Positions 12,789 to 20,742 of a stretch of DNA of 64,000 bases are shown here, piece after piece (position 1 is the stretch's first letter; every line of letters begins with the position of its first letter). The DNA lies in the NCBI GenBank assembly GCA_045546275.1, contig JAZQCM010000014.1:186001-250000 (forward strand). The letters are read 5' to 3'. The translations under genes and the position numbers were made by a program. Below the pieces are notes generated by a model. The model was not told where the DNA came from and did not search any database. It saw nothing but the letters and a program-made list of their open reading frames with translations. The stretch is from RGIG1927 sp045546275 (GTDB taxonomy: Bacteria; Bacillota; Clostridia; UMGS1883).

Positions 12789-14339
12789 ATGAAAAAATTG
12801 GTAGTTTTTTTAATTGCAGCATTAGTTCTTACAGGCTGCGGAAAAATTGAATATGAACAAGGCATGTTTTCCGATGTTACCAAAACCGATTCCTTTGAAG
12901 AAGCCGTTGCCTTTTGCTTTAACGAAAGGTATATTACAGGGGAGGATGGGTATTTTGGCTCGGAGGATGCTGTTACCTTGTCGGAATTTGCCGACATTTT
13001 GGCAAAAATGAAAGGCACTAAGAAAAGCGGCATTGAGTTTGTGCTTGAAGAAAACATTGCACCACTTGATTTCCCCGATTGGGATACGGCTTTAACTAAC
13101 GAAAACTGCGCCTGCATGTTATCCAATGCCTTTAACTTTCTGCCAATCAATCAGGTTATAACGGGAAGCATTAAGGATGCAGAGGAAAGCTACGCAAAAG
13201 ACGCCATTTACCAAATGTACCGTGCAGGTATTTTTGATGGCAATGAATATTTTTCGCCCTTTGATTTTGTTAATAAAAGCGAAATGGCAGTTATTGTTCA
13301 AAGGTGTGTTGACAAGGAAAAGCGTGCACGTTTTGCAATGGATTACTTACAGGCAACCTTTATTGCCTTTGGCGACACCATAAGCCATTCCCCTGTTATA
13401 AAATCGGGGAAAACTAATGAAGGCTATGACTTTATGCATTTATTCAGTAATGTTAAGCCCTACATTGACAATGCAGATATTTCGTGTGTAAACCAGGAAA
13501 CTGTTTTTACCTCCGACGGCTTTTCGGGGTACCCCTCCTTTGGTGGACCTGAGGAGTTTGGGATTGCGGAAGCAGAAAGCGGCTTTGACGTTGTGACCCA
13601 TGCAACAAACCATGCCTTTGACCGTGGCGAAAAGGGCGTTTTGTACACTACCGCCTTTTGGAAAAAATACCCCCATGTTACCATGCTTGGCATGCATGAA
13701 AGTAAAGAGGATGCCGACGAAATTTCAGTTATTAATGTGAACGGGATAAAAATTGCACTTTTAAACTACACCTATTCACTAAACGGCTTTGTGCTGCCAA
13801 AGGGCAAGGAATATCTGGTGGATTTACTTGACGAGGATAAAATAATAAGCGACATGACCCGTGCAAGGGAAATGAGCGATGCAATAGTTGTGTTTGCCCA
13901 TTGGGGCAATGAGTATCAGAATAGTCCAAGTGAAGAGCAAAAAAACTGGGCACAGCTTTTTGCGGACAACGGTGCCGATGTTATTGTGGGGCATCACCCC
14001 CATGTTGTGCAAAAACTGGACTATGTGGTAAACAAATTCGGCGAAAGCATACCTGTGTATTATTCTTTGGGTAATTTTATCTCCAGCCAGAATGATTATC
14101 AGACCGCACTTTGCGCCATGGCTGACTTTAAAATTGTCAAGGATTTTTCGGGCACAAGGTGTGAAAACGCCACAATTGAGCCTGTTGTCACACACATGCA
14201 GATGGGGGACTACACCGCCTATTTATTAAAGGACTACCCCGAGGAAAAGCTTTTACGCCATAAGCACCGAGGAAAATTCGGCGAAAGATTTTCAAAAGAA
14301 AAATACTTGGAGCTTTTTAATGAAATAATGAATAAATAA
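12789..14339 (+). CDS. CapA-family metallophosphatase-fold lipoprotein with SLH-like region
   Basis: Residues 1-17 form a lipoprotein signal with lipobox LTGC, so the protein is membrane-tethered outside the cell. Residues 20-180 contain two S-layer-homology-like stretches (FSDVTKTDSFEEAVAFCFN; DAIYQMYRAGIFDGN with FSPFDFVNKSEMAVIVQRCV). The rest is a CapA/PgsA (PGA_cap) domain: FIAFGDTISHSP, CVNQETVFT, THATNHAFDRG, VFAHWGNEY and VIVGHHPHVVQ, which together are the expected metal ligands. CapA proteins act in poly-gamma-glutamate capsule export, but many relatives outside capsule operons are uncharacterised and no capBC genes are adjacent. ATG follows TTTGAGGTAAG. A bidirectional terminator follows. 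Confidence 0.85.
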   Translation: MKKLVVFLIAALVLTGCGKIEYEQGMFSDVTKTDSFEEAVAFCFNERYITGEDGYFGSEDAVTLSEFADILAKMKGTKKSGIEFVLEENIAPLDFPDWDTALTNENCACMLSNAFNFLPINQVITGSIKDAEESYAKDAIYQMYRAGIFDGNEYFSPFDFVNKSEMAVIVQRCVDKEKRARFAMDYLQATFIAFGDTISHSPVIKSGKTNEGYDFMHLFSNVKPYIDNADISCVNQETVFTSDGFSGYPSFGGPEEFGIAEAESGFDVVTHATNHAFDRGEKGVLYTTAFWKKYPHVTMLGMHESKEDADEISVINVNGIKIALLNYTYSLNGFVLPKGKEYLVDLLDEDKIISDMTRAREMSDAIVVFAHWGNEYQNSPSEEQKNWAQLFADNGADVIVGHHPHVVQKLDYVVNKFGESIPVYYSLGNFISSQNDYQTALCAMADFKIVKDFSGTRCENATIEPVVTHMQMGDYTAYLLKDYPEEKLLRHKHRGKFGERFSKEKYLELFNEIMNK

Positions 14340-14340
14340 A

Positions 14341-14370
14341 GCCGTCAGAAATTATTTCTGACGGCTTTTC
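14341..14370. terminator. Bidirectional terminator
   Basis: GCCGTCAGAAA/TTTCTGACGGC stem with TTTT on the plus side; it serves the CapA-like gene (plus) and may serve the membrane protein gene (minus). Confidence 0.8.
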
Positions 14371-14372
14371 TG

Positions 14373-14816
14373 TTAAAGCTGGGAAGTTTCTTCTTCAACA
14401 AAGTCTTCTTCGTTTTCGGGTGAAGATTCTTCTTCGGAAAAATCCGGGAAGAATGATTCCGCTTCGGGAATTGATTTGTCGGGTGCAGGGCAGGTGCTTA
14501 AAACAATGCCGAATGCACAAAAGGCAATAAGCCCTGAGCCTATCATGAAAAGTCCGCAGACAGTTTTCAAAAATCCTGCAATGTCGTCAAGATTATAGGC
14601 AGTTGTTCTGGCTGCGTCTGCAGTTTCGGCTGTGTTATTTACGCTGTAGGTGTAATAGTCGCCGCCAAAGGTTGCATAGCCTGAGTCATAGCTGTAGGGG
14701 GCAGAGCCGGGGTAAGAGGTGTCGCCGCCTAAGTTTCCGCACATTGACAAAATGCCGCACAAAACAAGTGCAAGGCTTACAATCATACCCATAACTGAAA
14801 AAACTTTTTTATTCAC
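14373..14816 (-). CDS. Small two-helix membrane protein of unknown function
   Basis: The 147 residues start MNKKVFSVMGMIVSL at a GTG (14816) with AAAGGAG about 10 bases upstream. One transmembrane helix lies at about 4-26, then a Tyr/Ser/Gly-rich loop (GSAPYSYDSGYATFGGDYY), a conserved-looking helical stretch AYNLDDIAGFLKTVCG, a second helix (about 83-108), and a very acidic tail (FFPDFSEEESSPENEEDF). I recall related hypothetical proteins in Clostridia but no function. The open frame extends upstream through the tRNA, which is not credible as coding. Confidence 0.7.
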   Translation of the reverse strand: MNKKVFSVMGMIVSLALVLCGILSMCGNLGGDTSYPGSAPYSYDSGYATFGGDYYTYSVNNTAETADAARTTAYNLDDIAGFLKTVCGLFMIGSGLIAFCAFGIVLSTCPAPDKSIPEAESFFPDFSEEESSPENEEDFVEEETSQL

Positions 14817-14905
14817 AAAAACACAACTCCTTTGTAAAATCTTAAAATAATTATATAATAAACACCAAAATTTGTCAATAAATGGAGCATGGTGCCTTAA
14901 ACTGA

Positions 14906-14937
14906 AAAAGACAGATTTCAAGTGAAATCTGTCTTTT
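14906..14937 (-). terminator. Terminator after tRNA-Thr
   Basis: Stem AAAAGACAGATTTCA/TGAAATCTGTCTTTT immediately downstream (minus strand) of the tRNA CCA end, ending in a T-run. Confidence 0.8.
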
Positions 14938-14938
14938 C

Positions 14939-15014
14939 TGGAGCTTGTGGCAGGATTCGAACCTGTGACCTGCTCATTACGAATGAGCTGCACTACCTGC
15001 TGTGCTACACAAGC
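14939..15014 (-). tRNA. tRNA-Thr (anticodon CGT)
   Basis: Reading the minus strand from 15014: acceptor GCTTGTG pairs with CACAAGC; D arm GCAC/GTGC; anticodon arm GCTCA-TTCGTAA-TGAGC with anticodon CGT, decoding ACG; five-base variable loop; T loop TTCGAAT. One T-stem pair (A49-C65) is mismatched. Discriminator is T and the CCA end is encoded. It has its own promoter (15032-15060) and terminator, so it is transcribed alone. Confidence 0.93.
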
Positions 15015-15031
15015 GGATGGATAACACGTTT

Positions 15032-15060
15032 ATTTTATATTTTTATTACTCCTTTGTCAA
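15032..15060 (-). promoter_or_regulatory. Promoter of tRNA-Thr
   Basis: Minus strand TTGACA (15060-15055), 17-bp spacer, TAAAAT (15037-15032), about 18 bases before the mature 5' end. Confidence 0.75.
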
Positions 15061-15069
15061 GAATTATTG

Positions 15070-15097
15070 TTGATTATTTTATGATTTGTGATATACT
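15070..15097 (+). promoter_or_regulatory. Promoter of the hydrolase-murF-ddl operon
   Basis: TTGATT (15070-15075), 16-bp spacer, TATACT (15092-15097), divergent from the tRNA promoter and 34 bases before the chosen start. Confidence 0.6.
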
Positions 15098-15130
15098 GTA
15101 TATTAGCAAGTTATGCAAAGGGGCGAGCTT

Positions 15131-15889
15131 ATGGAAAAGAATATTACGGTTAATAATCTTAACATAAACTACATTGATAAAGGCGAGGGAAAGACAATTG
15201 TGCTTTTCCACGGCTGGGGTGCAAACAAAGAAGCCTTTACCCCCATTATTAATAAGCTTTCTGCTTACATGAGGGTGGTTGCCCTTGATTTTCCCGGCTT
15301 TGGCAAAAGCGATGAGCCGAAAGAAATATGGGACGTTAATTCCTACGCCGAATTTATGAAGGAATTTTTGAAAAAGGCAGACTGCGAAAATGCAATGTGG
15401 CTGGGTCACTCCTTTGGCGGAAGAGTGATTATAAAGCTTTTTGAAAAGGCGTCGGTTAAGCCTTCAAAAATTATTCTGGTTGACAGCGCAGGCATTAAGC
15501 CAAAGAGGGGGCTTGACTATTACCTTAAGGTTTATTCCTACAAGCTTTTAAAAAAGGTTTTAAAGCTTCCTGTAATCAACAAAACAGGTCTTTACGAAAA
15601 ACTGGTGAAAAATGCAGGCAGCAGCGACTATAAGGTTTTAAGCGAAACCATGCGTGCCACCATGAGTAGGGTTGTAAACGAGGACTTACGTGTGCATTTG
15701 CCGAAAATAAATGTGCCCACTCTTTTAATCTGGGGCGATAAGGACACGGCAACTCCTCTTTCCGATGCATATACAATGGAAAAATTAATCCCCGACAGCG
15801 GTGTTGTGGTGCTGGAGGGTGCAGGGCATTTTTCCTATCTTGACCGTCCCGGTAAGTTCTTCGGGGCGTTGGAATATTTTGTGAAATAG
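15131..15889 (+). CDS. Alpha/beta-fold hydrolase
   Basis: The 252-residue protein has an alpha/beta hydrolase fold: oxyanion loop LFHGWGANKEAF, nucleophile elbow WLGHSFGGRV (Ser), acid in LLIWGDKDTATP (Asp) and His in LEGAGHFSYLDRP. No signal peptide, so it is cytoplasmic. The substrate is unknown. The start at 15131 was chosen over an ATG at 15113 because AAGGGG lies about 10 bases before it. It overlaps murF by one base and heads an operon with MurF and Ddl, so a role linked to wall precursors is possible but unproven. Confidence 0.85.
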   Translation: MEKNITVNNLNINYIDKGEGKTIVLFHGWGANKEAFTPIINKLSAYMRVVALDFPGFGKSDEPKEIWDVNSYAEFMKEFLKKADCENAMWLGHSFGGRVIIKLFEKASVKPSKIILVDSAGIKPKRGLDYYLKVYSYKLLKKVLKLPVINKTGLYEKLVKNAGSSDYKVLSETMRATMSRVVNEDLRVHLPKINVPTLLIWGDKDTATPLSDAYTMEKLIPDSGVVVLEGAGHFSYLDRPGKFFGALEYFVK

Positions 15890-17460
15890 TGGTGATAGGT
15901 TTGAAAACATATGTGTATATAGTGCTGTATGCTATTGTGGCGTTAATTCATCTGTGGGTTGTTTTAACAGGCAGGTTGCGCCATGAAAATCACATGCTGC
16001 AGTTAAATTCATATTTTAATAAAAGATACTTACGTTACCTTTCAAAAAACAAAGGGAAAATTATTGACATTAAGGCAATTGTGGCACTTTTGGGCTACGT
16101 GTTCCTTCTTTTCGGAACTTTCCCTGCAATAAGTGCATATGCTCTTATTTATCTCATGCTGGATATGCTTCTTCCCAAAAAGGAAGAAAAAAAGCCTTTG
16201 GTTGTAACCGAAAGGGTTATAAGGCTTTTTGTAACTGAAGGGATTATTACATTTTTAATTGTGGCATGCGGCTTGTTTGTGCCTGCAAAGTTTGCACCAA
16301 TGCTTCTTTTCCTGGCGGCAATCATAGCTCCCCTCACAGTGCTTTTGGCAAATGTTATCAATGCACCTTTGGAAAGCGCAATAAGGAAAAAGTTTTACAA
16401 CAGTGCAAAGGCAAAGCTTGAAGCCATGCCCAACTTAAAGGTTATCGGCATAACAGGCAGCTACGGCAAAACAAGTGTGAAAAACTTTGTCACAGCCCTT
16501 CTTAGCGAAAAGTACAATGTGCTTATGACACCTCATTCCTTTAACACAACAATGGGTGTGGTAAGAACTGTTAACGAAAACCTTTCGCCCCTTCACGAAA
16601 TTTTTGTTGTGGAAATGGGTGCAAGGCAAACAGGCGACATTAAGGAAATATGCGATCTGGTGAAACCTTCGGCAGGTATTTTAACATCTGTTGGTCCTCA
16701 GCATCTTGAAACCTTTAAAACCCTTGAAAACATTGTTAACACAAAATATGAGCTTTTAGACAGCGTTGGTGGTGGCAAAAAGTTTGTAAACTACGATAGC
16801 GAGCCAATTAAAAGCCACGAAAAGGCTGAAAACACAATTACCTACGGCACAAGTGAAGAATGTGACTACTGTGCAACAGATATTAAATCAACACCTTACG
16901 GCAGTGAATTTAAGGTTGTGTTCTCTTGTGGCGAAATTGAAATTAAAACAAAGCTTTTGGGCAAGCACAATGTTATTAACCTTACAGGCTGTGTTGCAGT
17001 TGCGGTTGAATACGGTGTTGAAAAGGAAAAAATTCAGCTTGCGGCAAAGCGTATTGAAAGCGTTGAACATAGACTGCAGCTTAAAAGGCAAGGCGATATT
17101 GTAATTATTGACGATGCCTACAATTCAAACCCCGAAGGGGCAAAGGGTGCTTTGGAAACACTTCGTGATTTTGAAGGCACACGAATTGTTATTACCCCCG
17201 GTATGGTGGAATTGGGCGAAAAAGAAACTGAAGAAAACGAAAAGCTTGGTGCAATTTGCGCCAAGTGTGCAGACTATGCAATTTTTGTTGGGGAAAGGCA
17301 GTACCCTGTTCTTAAAAAGGGAGCTGATTCCGTCCGCCCCGATGATGAAAAAATCATGTGCGCAAACAATATTTACGAAGCCTTTAACATGATGCGGGCA
17401 ATTGAAGCAGAAAACAAAATTGTTCTTCTGGAAAACGATTTGCCGGATAATTATCTTTAA
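15889..17460 (+). CDS. murF: MurF-type Mur ligase with N-terminal membrane domain
   Basis: Mur ligases add D-Ala-D-Ala to UDP-MurNAc-tripeptide. The P-loop GITGSYGKTSVKNFV (about 185), the central-domain NTTMGVVRTVNE, EMGARQTGDIKEIC and SVGPQHLETF, and the C-terminal DDAYNSNPEGAKGALETL are all typical of MurF. Unlike ordinary MurF, the first 175 residues are not the UMAG-binding domain but four to six hydrophobic segments (YVYIVLYAIVALIHLWVVL, IVALLGYVFLLF, FLIVACGLF, MLLFLAAIIAP). The protein is therefore probably membrane-bound. The start is GTG at 15889 or TTG at 15901. It lies between a hydrolase and ddl, which supports the wall role. The substrate could differ from canonical MurF because the N-terminal domain is replaced. 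Confidence 0.82.
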   Translation: MVIGLKTYVYIVLYAIVALIHLWVVLTGRLRHENHMLQLNSYFNKRYLRYLSKNKGKIIDIKAIVALLGYVFLLFGTFPAISAYALIYLMLDMLLPKKEEKKPLVVTERVIRLFVTEGIITFLIVACGLFVPAKFAPMLLFLAAIIAPLTVLLANVINAPLESAIRKKFYNSAKAKLEAMPNLKVIGITGSYGKTSVKNFVTALLSEKYNVLMTPHSFNTTMGVVRTVNENLSPLHEIFVVEMGARQTGDIKEICDLVKPSAGILTSVGPQHLETFKTLENIVNTKYELLDSVGGGKKFVNYDSEPIKSHEKAENTITYGTSEECDYCATDIKSTPYGSEFKVVFSCGEIEIKTKLLGKHNVINLTGCVAVAVEYGVEKEKIQLAAKRIESVEHRLQLKRQGDIVIIDDAYNSNPEGAKGALETLRDFEGTRIVITPGMVELGEKETEENEKLGAICAKCADYAIFVGERQYPVLKKGADSVRPDDEKIMCANNIYEAFNMMRAIEAENKIVLLENDLPDNYL

Positions 17461-17468
17461 AATGAAAT

Positions 17469-17500
17469 GCTGTGGCGACAGCTTCTCCTCAAGGAGAAGC
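17469..17500. repeat. Two-hairpin intergenic repeat, copy 3 (murF-ddl)
   Basis: Hairpins GCTGT/ACAGC and GCTTCTCC/GGAGAAGC, lacking the CACCTCATCC head seen in the other copies. It ends about 10 bases before the ddl ribosome site, the same placement as copy 1 before gltX. Confidence 0.65.
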
Positions 17501-17523
17501 CTTATAGGAAAGGAGATTTGATT

Positions 17524-18729
17524 ATGAAGATTTCAGTTGGTGTTCTTTTTGGCGGTAACAGCGTTGAGCACGAGGTAAGCGTTATATCGGCGTCTCAGGC
17601 AATGCATGCCTTAAACAAGGAAAAGTACAACGTTGTGCCAATTTACATAACTAAAGACAGTAAGTTCTACACAGGCGATGCCCTTTTGGACATTGCAAAA
17701 TACAAGGATATTCCTGCACTTTTAAGTGAGTGCGAGGAGGTTATTATTAAAAAGGCGGCACCTCAGGCACAGCTTTTAAAGGTTAAGGGCGGTCTTTTCG
17801 GTAAAAAGGTTGTAAGCGTAATTGACGTGTTTGTGCCTGTTGTTCACGGTACAAATGTTGAAGACGGCACCCTTCAGGGCTTTTTAGAAATGCTCGGTGT
17901 GCCCTATGGTGGCTGTGATGTAACAGCGTCTGCTTTAGGCATGGATAAGTACGCAATGAAGTGTGTGCTCCGTGATGCAGGGGTAAATGTTTTAGATGCT
18001 GTGTGCTTCTATTCCAAGGAATACTTTAAAGACAGCGAAAATGTTATAAAGAAAATCGAAGATAAAATTAACTATCCTGTTATTGTAAAGCCTGTTAACC
18101 TTGGCTCATCTGTTGGTATTAAGGTTGCAAAGGATAAAAACGGCTTGATTGAGGCGATTGAAGAAGCTGCAACCTTCTCCCAGAAGGTTTTGGTTGAAAA
18201 AGCTATTGAAAAGCTTAAAGAGGTTAACTGCTCGGTTTTAGGCGACTATGAAGAATGTGAAGCAAGTGTTTTGGAAGAGCCTATTTCCTCAGGCGGTGAC
18301 ATTTTGGACTTTAAGGATAAGTATCAGGGTGGCAGCAAAACAAGTGACGGCGGCAGCAAGGGCATGAGTGGCAGCAGCCGTAAGGTTCCTGCGGAAGTAA
18401 CAAAAGAGCAGGAGGCACAAATTAAAGAAATGTGCCTTACCACCTTTAAAGCACTTAATTGTAACGGTGTTGCCCGTATTGACGTTATGATTGACGAAGA
18501 AACAGCTGAAATTTATGTTAATGAAATCAACACAATCCCCGGCTCACTTTCATTCTACTTGTGGGAAGCGGCAGGAGTTAAGTTTGATGAATTAATGGAT
18601 AAGATTATTTACTTTGCCACAAAGCGTAGCCGTGAAAGAGAAAAAATAAGCTTTTCCTACGATACAAACCTTCTTAGTGAATTTGGCTCCAGAAGTCTTA
18701 AAAACGGTGCTAAAGGCGCAAAAAACTAA
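17524..18729 (+). CDS. ddl: D-alanine--D-alanine ligase
   Basis: ATP-grasp enzyme that joins two D-alanines for peptidoglycan. In its 401 residues: VLFGGNSVEHEVSVISA, the lid VVHGTNVEDGTLQGFLE, KPVNLGSSVGIKVAKD (ATP grasp), a Gly/Ser-rich omega loop after DFKDKY, and NEINTIPGSLSFYLWE (metal and product site). The Lys-Tyr pair in DKY corresponds to E. coli Lys215-Tyr216; Tyr here predicts D-Ala-D-Ala rather than D-Ala-D-Lac formation. The lid reads NVEDG where the usual ligase has GEDG. ATG at 17524 follows AAAGGAG. It is third in the operon after MurF, whose substrate it makes. Confidence 0.94.
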   Translation: MKISVGVLFGGNSVEHEVSVISASQAMHALNKEKYNVVPIYITKDSKFYTGDALLDIAKYKDIPALLSECEEVIIKKAAPQAQLLKVKGGLFGKKVVSVIDVFVPVVHGTNVEDGTLQGFLEMLGVPYGGCDVTASALGMDKYAMKCVLRDAGVNVLDAVCFYSKEYFKDSENVIKKIEDKINYPVIVKPVNLGSSVGIKVAKDKNGLIEAIEEAATFSQKVLVEKAIEKLKEVNCSVLGDYEECEASVLEEPISSGGDILDFKDKYQGGSKTSDGGSKGMSGSSRKVPAEVTKEQEAQIKEMCLTTFKALNCNGVARIDVMIDEETAEIYVNEINTIPGSLSFYLWEAAGVKFDELMDKIIYFATKRSREREKISFSYDTNLLSEFGSRSLKNGAKGAKN

Positions 18730-18765
18730 AAAACTTACAAACTCGGTTTATTAAGAGGTGAGGGT

Positions 18766-19362
18766 ATGTACCAAAAGCTTTACAGCTTTATTGAAGCTTT
18801 TAGAGAATGTGTGAAAAAAAGCCATGAAGAGGGCTTTAACTTTTTCATGTTGCATTCTTCGGGCGATTATCTTTCATCAGTAAAGGAAGCTTCTTACCGA
18901 GAAATTATAAGCAAGGTTGAAATAGAAAGAGCAAGAATAAAGGAAGAAAGAGTGGCTGAAAAAAGCTTTGAAGAGCTTGTTCTGGAATACATAAAAGACC
19001 TTGATAATGAACGTTATTTCAAAAAGAACGGCAATGTAAAAACAACGCTTTTTCACGAGGATGCCTTTGTTGGAAATGATTCCTGGGCCACACTTGTAAA
19101 TAACGAGCCGTGTGAAAAGGAAACTGTTTTAAGAATTGTTATGGCGCTTAAGCTTGATTGTGTAAAGGCACACAGGCTGTTGAAAAGCACAGGGCACTTT
19201 TTTAGCGAAAATGATGAACGTGACATAGTGCTTATGGCACTAATGGCATGTGGCGAGTACAGACCAATGGTAATATACCATGTGCTGGAGCATGAGAAAG
19301 AAAAAAGCAAAAAGATTAAAAATATTTACACAAAAAAGCATTACGAATTAATGTGTGAGTAA
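18766..19362 (+). CDS. Hypothetical protein with C-terminal HTH-like helical domain
   Basis: A 198-residue soluble protein. The N half is charged and helical (about 1-95). The C half (about 100-180) has SWATLVNNEPCEKETVLRIV, then ALKLDCVKAHRLLKSTG and NDERDIVLMALMACGEY. This pattern resembles a helical HTH-like tail domain of Firmicutes regulators in which an ALALAIALxLxxxxxxxLLxxAGY core is followed by DxIVxYFIExGxY. DNA binding or protein scaffolding is possible. ATG follows AAGAGGTGAGGG. It stands between ddl and three unknown genes, and its stop codon sits in a hairpin at 19360. Confidence 0.7.
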   Translation: MYQKLYSFIEAFRECVKKSHEEGFNFFMLHSSGDYLSSVKEASYREIISKVEIERARIKEERVAEKSFEELVLEYIKDLDNERYFKKNGNVKTTLFHEDAFVGNDSWATLVNNEPCEKETVLRIVMALKLDCVKAHRLLKSTGHFFSENDERDIVLMALMACGEYRPMVIYHVLEHEKEKSKKIKNIYTKKHYELMCE

Positions 19363-19386
19363 CAAAGTGTCGGAGGCACTTTGTTA
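19360..19386 (+). terminator. Hairpin at the end of the 18766 gene
   Basis: TAACAAAGTG/CACTTTGTTA stem starting at the stop codon, but without a T-run, so possibly an RNA-stabilising hairpin rather than a terminator. Confidence 0.4.
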
Positions 19387-19473
19387 TGCCATGTGCGTTT
19401 TCCGAAGTCTACGAGGAAATTCTCGCACGGCAATAAAATCAAAAATATCGGTTTCAGACCGAGTGAAAATGTG

Positions 19474-19512
19474 AAAATCCTTTGTTAGAATAAAGCTAAC
19501 AAAGGATTTTTT
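19474..19512 (+). terminator. Strong terminator
   Basis: Fifteen-base-pair stem AAAATCCTTTGTTAG/CTAACAAAGGATTTT followed by TT. It ends 23 bases before the next start, so a promoter for the 19535 gene would have to overlap it; I do not see one clearly. Confidence 0.8.
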
Positions 19513-19534
19513 GTTCATTAAAGGAGGTTTTACT

Positions 19535-20737
19535 ATGAAAAACAAGGTTTTTACAGACCAAAAGTGTTGGCGCTATATATCAGTGGCAGAAAAAAGGCTT
19601 AAGGAAGTAGATTCGGGAAAAAGCCTTATGGAAATACTGAAGGCTGTCTATGTGGAAAATTTCCCTTGCGAAAGCGAAAGAATGGCGGAAATTATGGCTC
19701 ATAGCGCTTTGGATGCAGTGAGAGAGCTTGACTATATGCGCTACAAAAGCTGTGACGATATAAAGTTCTTTGTTGAAAAGCTCAAAGAAGAATATTCAAC
19801 CAAGGAAAGGGGGGAGCTTTTTGAAGAAAGAATTGCTGTTATGCTCATATCAGGAGTTTTGTATTCCTATATGAATCAGTGCGGCGACAAAATTGACACA
19901 TTGGAAAATATTGAAGCTATGGGCACAAGAGGGCTTTGTTACCGTTCAATTGTTACAATGGTTTCCTATTGTGAAATAAGAAAAGACGGTTTTCCCAATA
20001 CGGCATTTATATTGGATATAAAAGAGGTTGCAGCAATGTTTTTTAGAACTCCCGGATTATATGCAAAAGCAAATCCTGTTCCCATAGAAATCATTGAGCT
20101 TTTAAAGGTAAGGGACGATGAGTACGGAATAAAAAAATTCCCCGAAGGAACCGAAATTACTCTTTGCCCCAGAAATGAAGCTTACAAATTTACTTCACGC
20201 ACAAAGCCTTACAATCCGGGGAAAGAAAAAATAAGCACTGTAAAAATTACTGCCAAGGGTGGAAAGAACAAATACGAAAGGGTTCGGATTGAAATATATG
20301 ACAATAATGAAGAGCTTTGCGCCGAGCCGATGGAGCTGAAAGAAAACGAATTTATATACTGTTTAGTGTCCGAGGGTGAATTTATTAAGTTTTTGCCTGT
20401 GGCAGTGGTAATTGATGCCGACAACTATCTTGCCCGAAACGACCTTGCAAAAGGGGAAGTAACAGGCAAAATAAAAGGCTTGGACATAACTCTTTACGGA
20501 GATAATATAACCTCCTTTGACTTTGACCGTAACTCAGGCGGGTATATTTATATCAATGATGGTGTTGCAGTAGGCTTCAATCAGCCCTATACATCCACAT
20601 TCGATGCCATGCATTGGAGGAATGAATCGCTGTATAACGGCGGTGCGGTTGAGGTAATTACAGATAAGGAAGAATTTGGCATTTTGTACTCAAACGGTTA
20701 CGGACACGGAAAGCTTGTAAACAGATTAATGAGGTGA
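19535..20737 (+). CDS. Hypothetical protein, 400 aa, first of a three-gene cluster
   Basis: I do not recognise this protein. It starts MKNKVFTDQKCWRYISVAEKR at an ATG with AAAGGAGG 9 bases upstream. Residues 1-170 look helical; residues 200-400 look beta-rich, with VKITAKGGKNKYERVRIEIY, an aromatic FDFDRNSGGYIYINDGVAVGF and a C-terminal GHGKLVNRLMR. No signal peptide or membrane segment is seen, so it is probably cytoplasmic. It is followed with an 8-base gap by the next unknown gene, whose ribosome site overlaps its end, so translation is likely coupled. Confidence 0.7.
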   Translation: MKNKVFTDQKCWRYISVAEKRLKEVDSGKSLMEILKAVYVENFPCESERMAEIMAHSALDAVRELDYMRYKSCDDIKFFVEKLKEEYSTKERGELFEERIAVMLISGVLYSYMNQCGDKIDTLENIEAMGTRGLCYRSIVTMVSYCEIRKDGFPNTAFILDIKEVAAMFFRTPGLYAKANPVPIEIIELLKVRDDEYGIKKFPEGTEITLCPRNEAYKFTSRTKPYNPGKEKISTVKITAKGGKNKYERVRIEIYDNNEELCAEPMELKENEFIYCLVSEGEFIKFLPVAVVIDADNYLARNDLAKGEVTGKIKGLDITLYGDNITSFDFDRNSGGYIYINDGVAVGFNQPYTSTFDAMHWRNESLYNGGAVEVITDKEEFGILYSNGYGHGKLVNRLMR

Positions 20738-20742
20738 AAATA

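Noticed and set aside
14817..14993. N-terminal extension of the small membrane protein
   Set aside because: It would be read through the tRNA-Thr gene and its terminator; GTG at 14816 with AAAGGAG is the sound start.
19387..19473. Possible small RNA between two hairpins
   Set aside because: Short inverted pieces are visible, but no promoter or conserved fold that I can recognise.
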